A stretch of DNA of 64,000 bases, from assembly GCF_002382885.1 (NCBI RefSeq), contig NZ_NWVL01000001.1, positions 1-64,000 of the forward strand. The letters run 5' to 3'. The translations under genes were made by a program, and so were the position numbers. The notes beneath the pieces are model-generated. The model saw nothing but the letters and a program-made list of their open reading frames with translations. It did not search any database and was not told the origin of the DNA. This DNA is from Streptomyces sp. WZ.A104 (GTDB lineage Bacteria > Actinomycetota > Actinomycetes > Streptomycetales > Streptomycetaceae). Shown piece by piece: positions 53,076 to 61,195 of the stretch; position 1 is the stretch's first letter, and every line of letters starts with the position of its first letter.

Positions 53076-54209
53076 TCAGATCAACTGCGGCCGCACCGAC
53101 ATCAGCAGGTGCCTGTGGGCGTCCGTGCCCGTCCCGTCCGCCCCGCCCGTGATCATCGCGCGCTGGCCCGCCCCCAGCAGAAGGAGCCGCAGTGACGGCT
53201 CCTCGAAGGCGGCCAGCGCGTGGGCCAGATACGCCGGGTTGAAGGCCACCACCATCTCCTCGGCGCCCTCCAGTTCGGCGGGGACCCGCTGTGAGGCCAC
53301 ATCGTCCTCGTAGCCGGCCTGGAGCAGGACCGAGGCATCGGCACGGGAGAAGGTCATCTGCACCGGGCTGTCCCCGTCGGCGACGACGGAGACCCGCTTG
53401 ACGGCCTCCATCAGCCGGGCCCGGTCCACCACCGCCACGGCCGGGTCCTGCATCGCGAACAGCTTCTCGTGGCGCGGCAGTCGGCCCTCCAGCAGGCGCA
53501 CGGTGGTCCGCATCCCGGCGTGCTCGAAGCCCGCCGAACCGGCGTCCAGGGCCACGCTCACCAGCCCGGACCGCCCAAGCGAGCGGGCGATCTCGGTCAA
53601 CCGGCGGGCGGAGACGATGACATCGGCGCTCTCGCCGGGGGCGGTGGCCTTCCACGGCAGCGTCCGCACGGCGAAGCGGTACCGGTCGGTCGCGGCGAGT
53701 GTCATCGTCCCCGCCTCCCCGTCGAGCCCCAGCCGGATGCCGGTGAGCGCGGGCAGGGTGTCATCGCGCCCCGCGGCCACCGCCACATCGGCGACCGCCG
53801 CCGCGAACAGCTCCGCGTCGACCGCTCCCCGGACCTGCGGCAGCGCGGGCAGCGCCGGATAGTCGGCCAACGGCAGCACGGACAGGCCGAACCGGGCACC
53901 GCCTCCCGACACCGTGAACCGCGAGCCCTCCACCGCGCACTCCACGGGCCCCTCGGGCAGCACCTTGCAGATGTCCAGCAGCCGTCGCCCCATCACGAGC
54001 ACCCTGCCGGGCCGCAGGACTTCGGCGTCGCTCACGTCGATGCGCGCGGACGCCTCGTAGTCGAGCCCGGAGATCCGCAGCCGCCCGCCCTCGACCTCCG
54101 TGTCCAGCAGCAGTCCGCCCAGCACGGGAACGGGCGAGCGCACGGGCAGGACGCGGGCCGCCCAGGCCACGGCGTCGGTCAGAGCGCTGCGCTCGATACG
54201 GAACTCCAT
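53076..54209 (-). CDS. Second DNA polymerase III sliding clamp (DnaN paralogue)
   Basis: A 377-residue beta clamp with three clamp domains: MEFRIERSALTDAVAWAARVLPVRSPVPVLGGLLL, DTLPALTGIRLGLDGEAGTMTLAATDRYRFAVRTL and DSPVQMTFSRADASVLLQAGYEDD. The C-terminal segment is RHLLMSVRPQLI where canonical clamps end in a PVRL-type partner groove. The usual dnaN lies in the dnaA-dnaN-recF region, so this is an extra copy. No replication genes are nearby. ATG 54209 has GGAAAGG about six bases upstream. Confidence 0.88.
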   Translation of the reverse strand: MEFRIERSALTDAVAWAARVLPVRSPVPVLGGLLLDTEVEGGRLRISGLDYEASARIDVSDAEVLRPGRVLVMGRRLLDICKVLPEGPVECAVEGSRFTVSGGGARFGLSVLPLADYPALPALPQVRGAVDAELFAAAVADVAVAAGRDDTLPALTGIRLGLDGEAGTMTLAATDRYRFAVRTLPWKATAPGESADVIVSARRLTEIARSLGRSGLVSVALDAGSAGFEHAGMRTTVRLLEGRLPRHEKLFAMQDPAVAVVDRARLMEAVKRVSVVADGDSPVQMTFSRADASVLLQAGYEDDVASQRVPAELEGAEEMVVAFNPAYLAHALAAFEEPSLRLLLLGAGQRAMITGGADGTGTDAHRHLLMSVRPQLI

Positions 54210-54513
54210 GGTGGTGCCTTTCCTCGGAAGCCGACACCGAGCACGCTAGAAGGCACCACTGACAGTCGGCCCCGGGCACGAGTCAACGGAAAGGCCATGA
54301 GGCCGGGCACCGACGACAGCGACCACCCCCGTGAGCCGCTGCCGTCGTTCCCCGAAGGACGTGCCCGAGCACGTTCGGACGATAGATCGCGGGGTAGGGA
54401 GACCGGGAGATTCAATACGCCCAGTGGGACGGCCGCGGAGGTATCAGTCCGCACAGCCACACCGGCCGGGCAGCGGCCGAGCAGGCCACGGACAGCAGAC
54501 ATCGGGGGAACAC
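54210..54513. other. 304-bp divergent region, DnaN paralogue / PucR regulator
   Basis: It holds the promoters of both genes. An ACGCTA sequence (54243-54248, TAGCGT on the minus strand) may be the -10 of the DnaN paralogue. I see no other strong repeat or gene in it. Confidence 0.45.
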
Positions 54514-56166
54514 GTGCGAGTGCGTGAGCGGGCCGACGACCTCCTGCGGATGCACCGACTGGTGCGGAGCGGCGGCACGCCCGCCTTGCTGCGCTGGCTC
54601 TCCGGCCGGGCCGACGGCTGGGCCGGCCTCGTCGGGTCGGACGGGACCGTGCTGCACGCGGCGGCGCGTACGGCGGGGGCGGTCGTCCCCGATGTCGCAG
54701 AGCTGCTCGCCGAGGGCGCCACCGCCCTGACCGAGCGCGGGGCCCAGGCGTACTCCCTGGACACCGGCGAGCACACCGCCCTCCTCTTCCCCCTGCACAC
54801 CGACGACCCCGGTACCGCCCCCGTGCTCGCCGTCGTCACGCCCCGGCCCGTCGCCGCCGGGCTCGCCACGCTGCTGGCGGACGTGGTGCTGGCGCTGGAG
54901 CTGTGCTGGCAGGCCGAAACGCTGGAGCGCAAGCGGCGCCGGGTGGACCTCGCCGAGTCGCGGGGCCGGGAGGCGGTGCTGCACCTGCTGATGACGGGCC
55001 AGCTCTCCATCGCCCAGCAGGTCGCCGGTGCGCTGCGTCCCCGGCTCCCCGACCCGGTGCGGGTGTGCGTCGTGGAGTGCTCGGGCGACGGGCGGGACGA
55101 GGTGGCCCGGGTCTGCGCGGAGGCGGACGGCGGCCGGTCCTGGATCGTGCGGTGCCCCGTCTACGTACGCCACCTGATCCTCGTGACGCCCGCGGACGAG
55201 GCGCCGCAGGGGACCGCCACCGACCGGGTCGACCGGGTCACGACCGACCGGGTCGCCACCGGCCGGGTCCCCATCGACGAGGCCGTCGCCGCCCGGGTCG
55301 GTGACTGCGTGGTCGGTGTCAGCGAACCGGTGCCGCTCGCCGACACCGCCACCGGCTACCGCCAGGCCTTCCATGCCCTCGCCGTGGCCCGCGAACTGCC
55401 TTCCCGGCACGCGAGGTTCGGCGTATCGCCGGAGGCGGCGCTCGTCGTCGGCCGCGCCGGGCGGCAGTGGGCCGACGCCCTGCTCGCCCCGCTCCTGACC
55501 CACGTCCCCCGCCGCGCCCAGGACCCCGTGAGCCAGGAGCTGGCTGCCACCGCCGCCTCCTGGCTGGCCTTCTCGTCGCACGCGACCGACCACCTCAAGA
55601 TCCACCGCAACACCCTGGCCGCCCGCGTCCGGTTCATCGGCGAGCTGCTCGGCCTCGACCTGCACCGCCTCGCCGACCAGGCCGCCCTCGACCTCGCCCT
55701 GCGCATCCGCGCCACCCCCGCCCCGGCCTGCACCGCCGAGCCCGCCCCGTACGCGGACGGCACAGGCACAGGCACAGGTATCGGAACAGGCGCGGGCACC
55801 GGCACCGGCACCGGCCCGGGTACGGCAAAGGCGGCGCAGGCTCTCGACGAGCTCCTGCGCCGCCCTTCTGTACGGGAGTGGGCCGAACAGCAACTGGCCC
55901 CGGTCCAGGAGGTCCGGGGCGCGGAGGAGACCCTGCGCACGTGGCTGGAGTGCGAGGGCCGCCTCGGCCCGACGGCCGCCCGGCTGGGCATCTCCGTCCC
56001 CGGCGCCCGCAAGCGCCTCACCCGGCTGGAGACCGTGCTCCAGCGCTCACTGCTCCGGCCCCCCAGCGCCCGCTACGACCTGTGGCTGGCACTGCGGAGG
56101 AAGGACCTGGATCTGGCCCCCGGCCCGGACCTGGACCTGACGGCGTGTGATGCCGTCACTTCGTGA
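54514..56166 (+). CDS. PucR/CdaR-family transcriptional regulator
   Basis: A 550-residue regulator. The N-terminal sensor region (LVGSDGTVLHAAARTAGAVVPDVAELL) and a GGDEF-like central domain lead into a PucR HTH near 350-385 (HLKIHRNTLAARVRFIGELLGLDL). After a Gly-Thr repeat (about 414-434) comes a second, similar HTH near 485-515 (TAARLGISVPGARKRLTRLETVL). Two HTH segments are unusual. GTG 54514 has GGGGGAA before it; GTG 54520 is also possible. Ligand and target unknown. Confidence 0.8.
   Translation: MRVRERADDLLRMHRLVRSGGTPALLRWLSGRADGWAGLVGSDGTVLHAAARTAGAVVPDVAELLAEGATALTERGAQAYSLDTGEHTALLFPLHTDDPGTAPVLAVVTPRPVAAGLATLLADVVLALELCWQAETLERKRRRVDLAESRGREAVLHLLMTGQLSIAQQVAGALRPRLPDPVRVCVVECSGDGRDEVARVCAEADGGRSWIVRCPVYVRHLILVTPADEAPQGTATDRVDRVTTDRVATGRVPIDEAVAARVGDCVVGVSEPVPLADTATGYRQAFHALAVARELPSRHARFGVSPEAALVVGRAGRQWADALLAPLLTHVPRRAQDPVSQELAATAASWLAFSSHATDHLKIHRNTLAARVRFIGELLGLDLHRLADQAALDLALRIRATPAPACTAEPAPYADGTGTGTGIGTGAGTGTGTGPGTAKAAQALDELLRRPSVREWAEQQLAPVQEVRGAEETLRTWLECEGRLGPTAARLGISVPGARKRLTRLETVLQRSLLRPPSARYDLWLALRRKDLDLAPGPDLDLTACDAVTS
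55764..55815 (+). repeat. ACAGGC/ACCGGC repeat in the PucR gene
   Basis: Iterated six-base units encode alternating Gly-Thr between the two HTH regions. Confidence 0.85.
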
Positions 56167-56304
56167 CGGACGACGGAACTGGAGAGGACCGCGAGCGCTG
56201 TCGCGGTCACCGATGGGGCGCGGCCCGTATCGCCGTGCAAGGCCTACCGGTGACACGCCCGCACGAATTCTGCGGGCGCACACCGTGGGTCCTGCTGTGC
56301 CCGC

Positions 56305-56541
56305 TCAGTCCGCCCAGGTGAGGAAGGCCGACCAGGCGTCCGGCGCGACGGCGAAGTCGGGCCCGTCGGGCACCTTGGAGTCACGGACGTGGACGGAGTG
56401 GGGGCAGGCGGCGACCTCGACGCAGTCGCCGCCGCTGGCGTTGCTGTAGGAGGACTTACGCCAGTCGAAGGCGACCTCGATGCAGTCGCCGCCGCTGCTG
56501 CTGCTGTAGCTCGACTTGAACCACCGGAGGGTGCTGCTCAT
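56305..56541 (-). CDS. DUF397 protein, duplicated domain
   Basis: A 78-residue protein with two half-copies of the DUF397 motif: WFKSSYSSSSGGDCIEVAF, then WRKSSYSNASGGDCVEVA followed by VHVRDSKVPDGPDFAVAPDAWSAFL. DUF397 proteins are partners or effectors of the XRE regulators they accompany in Streptomyces. ATG overlaps the upstream XRE stop by four bases. Confidence 0.9.
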   Translation of the reverse strand: MSSTLRWFKSSYSSSSGGDCIEVAFDWRKSSYSNASGGDCVEVAACPHSVHVRDSKVPDGPDFAVAPDAWSAFLTWAD

Positions 56542-57374
56542 TCCTTCACTCCTGCCAACCGCATGATGAGGTCCAGCGATTCACGAGGACCCAGGGCCTG
56601 TGACCGGATCTTCGCATAGCGCTGAGCATAGATGCTCACCTTTGCCGGGTCACTGATCAGCAGGCTCTCGTCCTGCGGCTCCAGATAGACGAGATGTTCA
56701 TGCGCGGGAGTCTCCAGCAGGTTCATCGAGCCGCGATCACCCGCGTACTCCCCGTACTTCCCGGCATCCAGGGGCAGCACAAGCAGCGTGACATTGCGCC
56801 GCCGGGCGCACTCCACAAGATGGAGCAGCTGCTCCCGCATGATCTCCTCGTTGCCGATGACGCGGCGCAGGACGGCCTCGTCGATGATGATCTCGATCAT
56901 CGGGAGCGGGTCCCGGTCGAAGAGGGCCGTACGTGCCAGACGCAGCTGGACCAGCTCCTCCACGCGCTCGTCGGAGAGCGGTGGATATCCGCCACCGATG
57001 AGCGCCCGGGCGTAGGCCTCCGTCTGGAACAGTCCGTGGATGACGTTCGTGGCGAACAGCTGGAGGCTGATCGCGGCCTCCTCCAGCAGCGCGTAGTCCT
57101 GGAACTGCTGAGGCAGCCGCTCCATCCGCATGTACCGCCGGGCCGTCGTGAAGATGCCGGTGCCGTTGCCGAAGACCCGTTCCAGCTCGACGAGCATGGC
57201 GTCACTGGCGGGCTGCGCGCAGGTCTCCATCGCGCTGATCGCCGCCGCCGAGTAGCCGAGCTCCTTGCCCTCCTGCTCCTGTGTCCACCCGCGCTGGATG
57301 CGTAGCGTGCGAGCGATCTCCGCCACCATCTGGGCGGTCGGGCTCGCGGATTCCTTGTTCTCTGCACTCGCCAT
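56538..57374 (-). CDS. XRE-family regulator with DUF5753 domain
   Basis: A 278-residue protein. The XRE HTH (AEIARTLRIQRGWTQEQEGKELGYSAAAISAMETC) is at about 18-52. A DUF5753 effector region follows (FATNVIHGLFQTEAYARALI, EELVQLRLARTALFD, PMIEIIIDEAVLRRVIGNEEIMREQLLHLVE, VYLEPQDESLLISDPAKVSIYAQRYAKIRSQAL). ATG 57374 is used; ribosome-binding site weak. Paired with DUF397; such pairs (as with BldB-type proteins) modulate development or antibiotic production. Upstream sequence is rich in ACTCAAC repeats. Confidence 0.88.
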   Translation of the reverse strand: MASAENKESASPTAQMVAEIARTLRIQRGWTQEQEGKELGYSAAAISAMETCAQPASDAMLVELERVFGNGTGIFTTARRYMRMERLPQQFQDYALLEEAAISLQLFATNVIHGLFQTEAYARALIGGGYPPLSDERVEELVQLRLARTALFDRDPLPMIEIIIDEAVLRRVIGNEEIMREQLLHLVECARRRNVTLLVLPLDAGKYGEYAGDRGSMNLLETPAHEHLVYLEPQDESLLISDPAKVSIYAQRYAKIRSQALGPRESLDLIMRLAGVKE

Positions 57375-57530
57375 TACGCGATCTCTTTTCGACTCAACCG
57401 AACTCAACCGGTCACTACTCGATACCGTCGAACTCAACTCGGCTTCAGCGAAGTCGGTGCAGGTCAACGGCTATGCGACGCACCTCGGCAGGTAGGGAGA
57501 ACGCTAGGCGACGAGCGCCACAATCGTCTT

Positions 57531-57938
57531 GTGAATGCAACGAATCGCGGGCTGAAAATCGAGTGGATTCCGGACTCCGGATTCCAGCTCCGCAAGGCGG
57601 GCGTGCAATTCGACGCCGTCCGCGTCGACGGCGACGAGGGGCGGCGGCTGGCCGACCTGATGGAGGAGTTGGTCGGGGGCGAACCGGGCCCGGTCGTCAC
57701 CGAGTCGAACGGGCGGCGCGGGGTGTACTTCCTCGTACCGGCGGGCTCCACGGCCGGACGCCCGTGGCCGCGCGAGGTGTCGACGTTCAACGGGGCGACG
57801 GGCCGGGTCAGTTACGTACCCGTACCGGCGCTCGGGGGTGACACCTGGCCGCTGATGTGGCGGTACCGGCCGACGTGCGCGCACCGGTTCGTGCACACGC
57901 TGATCCTGTTCAACGCGGCTTATGCGTTACTGAGTTGA
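57531..57938 (+). CDS. Hypothetical protein with a TTA codon
   Basis: A 135-residue protein (GLKIEWIPDSGFQLRKAGVQFDAVRVDGDEGRRLADLMEELVG; GRRGVYFLVPAGSTAGRPWPREVSTF; PLMWRYRPTCAHRFVHTLILFNAAYALLS). I recall such genes near DUF397/XRE pairs but do not know the function. Codon 133 (57927-57929) is TTA, rare in Streptomyces and read by bldA tRNA. GTG 57531. Divergent from the XRE gene. Confidence 0.65.
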   Translation: MNATNRGLKIEWIPDSGFQLRKAGVQFDAVRVDGDEGRRLADLMEELVGGEPGPVVTESNGRRGVYFLVPAGSTAGRPWPREVSTFNGATGRVSYVPVPALGGDTWPLMWRYRPTCAHRFVHTLILFNAAYALLS

Positions 57939-58034
57939 GTGCCTGGGGTGGAGGGCGGACGGCGGGCCCAGGGGGGGCATGGCGGGACCAGGCGGGGCAT
58001 GGCGCCGATCCAGGTCGAGCCGACCGGATGTAGC

Positions 58035-59813
58035 TCAATCCGACTTGGTGTAGGTCAGGCTCTCGCCCGTGCCGGTCACCGTCCGGCGCAGGGTGCCGTC
58101 CGGCAGCAGGGTCAGCTCGGTGGCTTTGCCGGGGGAGCATGAGGTGGCCGGTTCGCCGGAGGAGACGGCGGAGGGCCCGATCCGGACGGGGCCGTCGGCG
58201 GTGGGGCGGGCGGCCAGGCGTGCGCTGAACTCGCAGTGGTACGTGGAGCCGGAGGAGAGGGGACCTTCGGCGGTGAGGGAGAGGACCGGGTCGCCGACGT
58301 CGCCCTGGCGGATGGTCAGCGTGCGGGTGGAGGGGCCTTGGTCGCCGGGTATGGAGCCGGACCAGGTGCCGAGGTAGACGCGGGGGACGGTGCCTTCGTT
58401 GTCGGTGGTGCCGCTGTCTCCGCTGCCCCCGCTCCCGCCGTTGCCTCCGCTGTCGCCGTTCGCACTTCCCGTGTCGTTCGTGCTGTTCGGGCCGTTCGCG
58501 TCGGCTGAGGAGGACGCGTCCGGGGAGATGGTGGTGCCCATGCCTCCGTCCTTCATGAACGCGTACACGGACCCGCCCGCACCTATCGCGACGACCACGG
58601 CGACGGCTATCAGCGCGGCGGTGGCCCCGGCGGACCGGCGGTCCCGGGCGGGAGGGGGCGCGGGGGTGAAGTAGGCGGGGGAGAAGGGCTGCTCGGCGGT
58701 AGGGCCGTGCGGGTGGGGGTACGGGGGCGGCTGGGGATGGGCATGGGGGTGCGGGGGCGGGTTCGGGTGCGGCGGGGCTGAGGCAGGGGGCGGAGCCGCG
58801 GGGGCTGGCGGGGGCACGGAGGCTTGGAGGGCCGCCGGGGCCGCCGGGGCCGCCGGGGCCGTCGGGGCCGTCGGGGCTTGCGGGTCCTCCGCGTCGAGCA
58901 GCTCCACCGCATGGCGGCCCAGTTGGGCGATGAGGATGCCGGGGAGCCAGGGTTCGTCCGCCTCGGCCCCGCCCAGGCGCGCCAGGATCTCGTCCGGGCC
59001 GGGCCGGGCCGCCGGGTCCTTCGCCAGACAGTCCCGTACGACGTCGGCGAGCTCCTCCGGTACGCCGGTCAGGTCCGGGTCCTCCTGGGCGATCCGGAAC
59101 ATCAGGGCGTGGGGCCCGCCGCCGTCCGCCGAGCCGAAGGGCAGGCGGCCGGAGGCGGCGTACGCGAGGACGGACCCGAGGCAGAACACGTCGCACGCGG
59201 TGGTCACGCGCTCGCCGCGCACCTGCTCCGGGGCCATGAACCCGGGCGAGCCGACGATCGCTCCTGTGCGGGTCAGGTCGCCGTCGGGCACGGAGTCCAG
59301 GGCGCGGGCGATGCCGAAGTCGATGACCCGGGGACCGTCGATGGTGAGGAGGACGTTGGACGGCTTCAGATCGCGGTGGATGAGCCCGGCGCCGTGGATG
59401 TGCTGGAGGGCGTGGGCGAGCCCGGAGCCGAGGAACCGGACGGAACGTACCGGGAGCGGCCCGTACGCCCCCGAGGCCGCGACGGGGGCGCCGGGGCGGC
59501 CGGAGACGATGCGCTGGAGGGAGGGCCCGGCGACGTAGCCGGTGGCGACCCAGGGGACCGGGGCCTCGGTGTCGGAGTCCAGCACGGGGGCGGTCCAGGC
59601 CCCGCCGACCCGGTGCGCCGCGTGGACCTCCTGGCGGAAGCGGGCGCGGAACTCGGGCCGCTCGGCGAGCTCGCGGCGGACGAGTTTGAGGGCGACGGTG
59701 CGGCCGCGGTCGGAGCGGGCGAGGAAGACCTGCCCCATGCCGCCTTCACCGAGGCGGCCGAGGAGCCTGTACGCGCCGATGCGGTGCGGGTCCTCGGCCC
59801 CGAGCTTGTCCAT
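58035..59813 (-). CDS. Membrane Ser/Thr protein kinase (PknB/Hanks type)
   Basis: A 592-residue kinase. ATP loop LGEGGMGQVF (22-27 GxGxxG), Lys43 in ALKL, catalytic HRDLKPSN (146-153), DFG (165-167), APEQ (194-197). A long Pro/Ala/His-rich juxtamembrane stretch (about 305-395), one transmembrane helix (ATAALIAVAVVVAIGAGGSVYAF) and an external C-terminal domain of about 160 residues with two Cys-containing segments (TYHCEFSARL, ATSCSPGKA). ATG 59813 has GGGGAGG upstream. The signal sensed is unknown. Confidence 0.92.
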   Translation of the reverse strand: MDKLGAEDPHRIGAYRLLGRLGEGGMGQVFLARSDRGRTVALKLVRRELAERPEFRARFRQEVHAAHRVGGAWTAPVLDSDTEAPVPWVATGYVAGPSLQRIVSGRPGAPVAASGAYGPLPVRSVRFLGSGLAHALQHIHGAGLIHRDLKPSNVLLTIDGPRVIDFGIARALDSVPDGDLTRTGAIVGSPGFMAPEQVRGERVTTACDVFCLGSVLAYAASGRLPFGSADGGGPHALMFRIAQEDPDLTGVPEELADVVRDCLAKDPAARPGPDEILARLGGAEADEPWLPGILIAQLGRHAVELLDAEDPQAPTAPTAPAAPAAPAALQASVPPPAPAAPPPASAPPHPNPPPHPHAHPQPPPYPHPHGPTAEQPFSPAYFTPAPPPARDRRSAGATAALIAVAVVVAIGAGGSVYAFMKDGGMGTTISPDASSSADANGPNSTNDTGSANGDSGGNGGSGGSGDSGTTDNEGTVPRVYLGTWSGSIPGDQGPSTRTLTIRQGDVGDPVLSLTAEGPLSSGSTYHCEFSARLAARPTADGPVRIGPSAVSSGEPATSCSPGKATELTLLPDGTLRRTVTGTGESLTYTKSD

Positions 59814-59926
59814 GGCGCGTTCCTCCCCTGTGCAGCCCGCACGAGGATAGCGCCGCGCCCCGACGACCGCCCCGTCCCGGATCTCCCCGCCGGGATCCGT
59901 ATGCGCCGCTGCTCGCCCGCTTGATT

Positions 59927-59940
59927 TGGACGACCGTCCA
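59927..59940. promoter_or_regulatory. Probable TetR operator
   Basis: TGGACG-AC-CGTCCA is an inverted repeat. A second partial one, CGTCC-N5-GGACG, follows within 25 bases. It lies 59 bases before the membrane protein and TetR genes, so autoregulation by that TetR is likely. Confidence 0.7.
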
Positions 59941-59998
59941 GGACTACCGTCCAATTCGGACGAAGAGTTCAGACCTCTCTGCAACCCTGGAGTGCGTG

Positions 59999-60388
59999 AT
60001 GGATCATTCCCTGCTGGCGACCCTGACCGCGGCGTTCCTGGTCTGGGAGGCACTCCTGCTGATCCCCATGGTCCCGGGGAAGCTGGTCGACACGAGGGAC
60101 TTCTCGTCGCTCCCGCGCTGGCAGTACAACGGGTTCAACGCCTACCTCACGTCCCTCGGGCTGGCCAGCTTCGTGGTGGCCGGGTTCGCCATGGCGGGCC
60201 GGCACTGGGTGTTCGTGGCGGCACTGGTCCTGAGCCTGGGCTACGCCGCGGTCTTCGCGGCGGACCTCGGCGCGGTCTTCCCGGTCGTGCCCGACCGGCT
60301 TCCGGTGCAACTGCTGGTGCTCGAAGTCATCGCGCTGGCCTCGGCCGGTGTGGGTGCCGTGATCGCGATCCAGGGCATGCGCCTGTGA
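59999..60388 (+). CDS. Small four-helix membrane protein
   Basis: A 129-residue protein with helices in LLATLTAAFLVWEALLLIPMV, YLTSLGLASFVVAGFAMAG, WVFVAALVLSLGYAAVFAADLG and LLVLEVIALASAGVGAVIAI. No family recognised. ATG 59999 has GGAG seven bases upstream. Its stop overlaps the GTG of the TetR gene, so it is probably the regulator's target in one operon. Confidence 0.72.
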   Translation: MDHSLLATLTAAFLVWEALLLIPMVPGKLVDTRDFSSLPRWQYNGFNAYLTSLGLASFVVAGFAMAGRHWVFVAALVLSLGYAAVFAADLGAVFPVVPDRLPVQLLVLEVIALASAGVGAVIAIQGMRL

Positions 60389-60954
60389 ACACCACATCCC
60401 CTTCCGGCGCGACTACACGGGAGAAGATCATCGAGGCCGCGGCCTCCCTCATCCCCGAAGTGGGCTGGGGTGGTGTGACCAGCAGGCGGGTCGCGGAACG
60501 CGCGGGCGTGAACACCGGTGTGATCCACTACCACGTGGGAAGCATCGGCGAACTCCGGCGCATCGCCGCGGTGGGCAGGATCCGGATGTTCTTCCTCGAC
60601 CGGCTCGGTGACGCCCTGACGCAGGAAGATCCGTCATCGGCCGTCGAGATGATCCTCCGCTCACTGTGCTCCGGTGACTCGCACGACCCGGAACTGCTAC
60701 TGCTGTACGAATCCCTGGTCGCGGCAAACCGGGACGACCAGCTGCGCACCGAGATCGCCGCCTCCCTGTCCCAGTTCCGGCAGCGGTTGCACGACTGGTT
60801 CGCCGAGCACGGAGTCGCGCGTCCACTCCCTGCCGCAGTGACCCTCATCGCGGCGATGGACGGCTTCCTGCTCCAGCGAACGCTCGACCCGGACCTCGAC
60901 CCCGCCCCCCTCATCGACGGCATCACCGCCCTGGTGACACGCCAACCGGTATAG
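60385..60954 (+). CDS. TetR-family regulator
   Basis: A 189-residue regulator. The N-terminal HTH is TREKIIEAAASLIPEVGWGGVTSRRVAERAGVNTGVIHYHVGSIGELR. The C-terminal domain is mostly helical (VEMILRSLCSGDSHDPELLLLYESL, AAVTLIAAMDGFLLQRTL). GTG 60385 overlaps the preceding stop. Likely represses its own operon via 59927-59940. Confidence 0.9.
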   Translation: MNTTSPSGATTREKIIEAAASLIPEVGWGGVTSRRVAERAGVNTGVIHYHVGSIGELRRIAAVGRIRMFFLDRLGDALTQEDPSSAVEMILRSLCSGDSHDPELLLLYESLVAANRDDQLRTEIAASLSQFRQRLHDWFAEHGVARPLPAAVTLIAAMDGFLLQRTLDPDLDPAPLIDGITALVTRQPV

Positions 60955-61195
60955 CGTTCCCGCGCGAAACCGCGCCGGACTCCAGCCCGTCCTCGCGCGC
61001 CGGACTGGCTGGAGCGGGCCGGGTCCGGGCCCGGGGCGGACGGCCCCGGCGGTCAGCCTCTCCACCGCCCCCGACAACCGCTCCAGCACCCGCACCGTCT
61101 CGCGGGTCCCGGACCCGACACCCTGCCGACCTCCGCGCCCCACGTCATACAAGGTGGCCATGGAGACCGCCCCCACCAGCGCCTACGCTCACCGC

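Noticed and set aside
60697..61176. Minus-strand frame between the TetR and aminotransferase genes
   Set aside because: Half lies antisense to the TetR gene and the rest is Gly/Pro/Arg-rich with no motif; not called.
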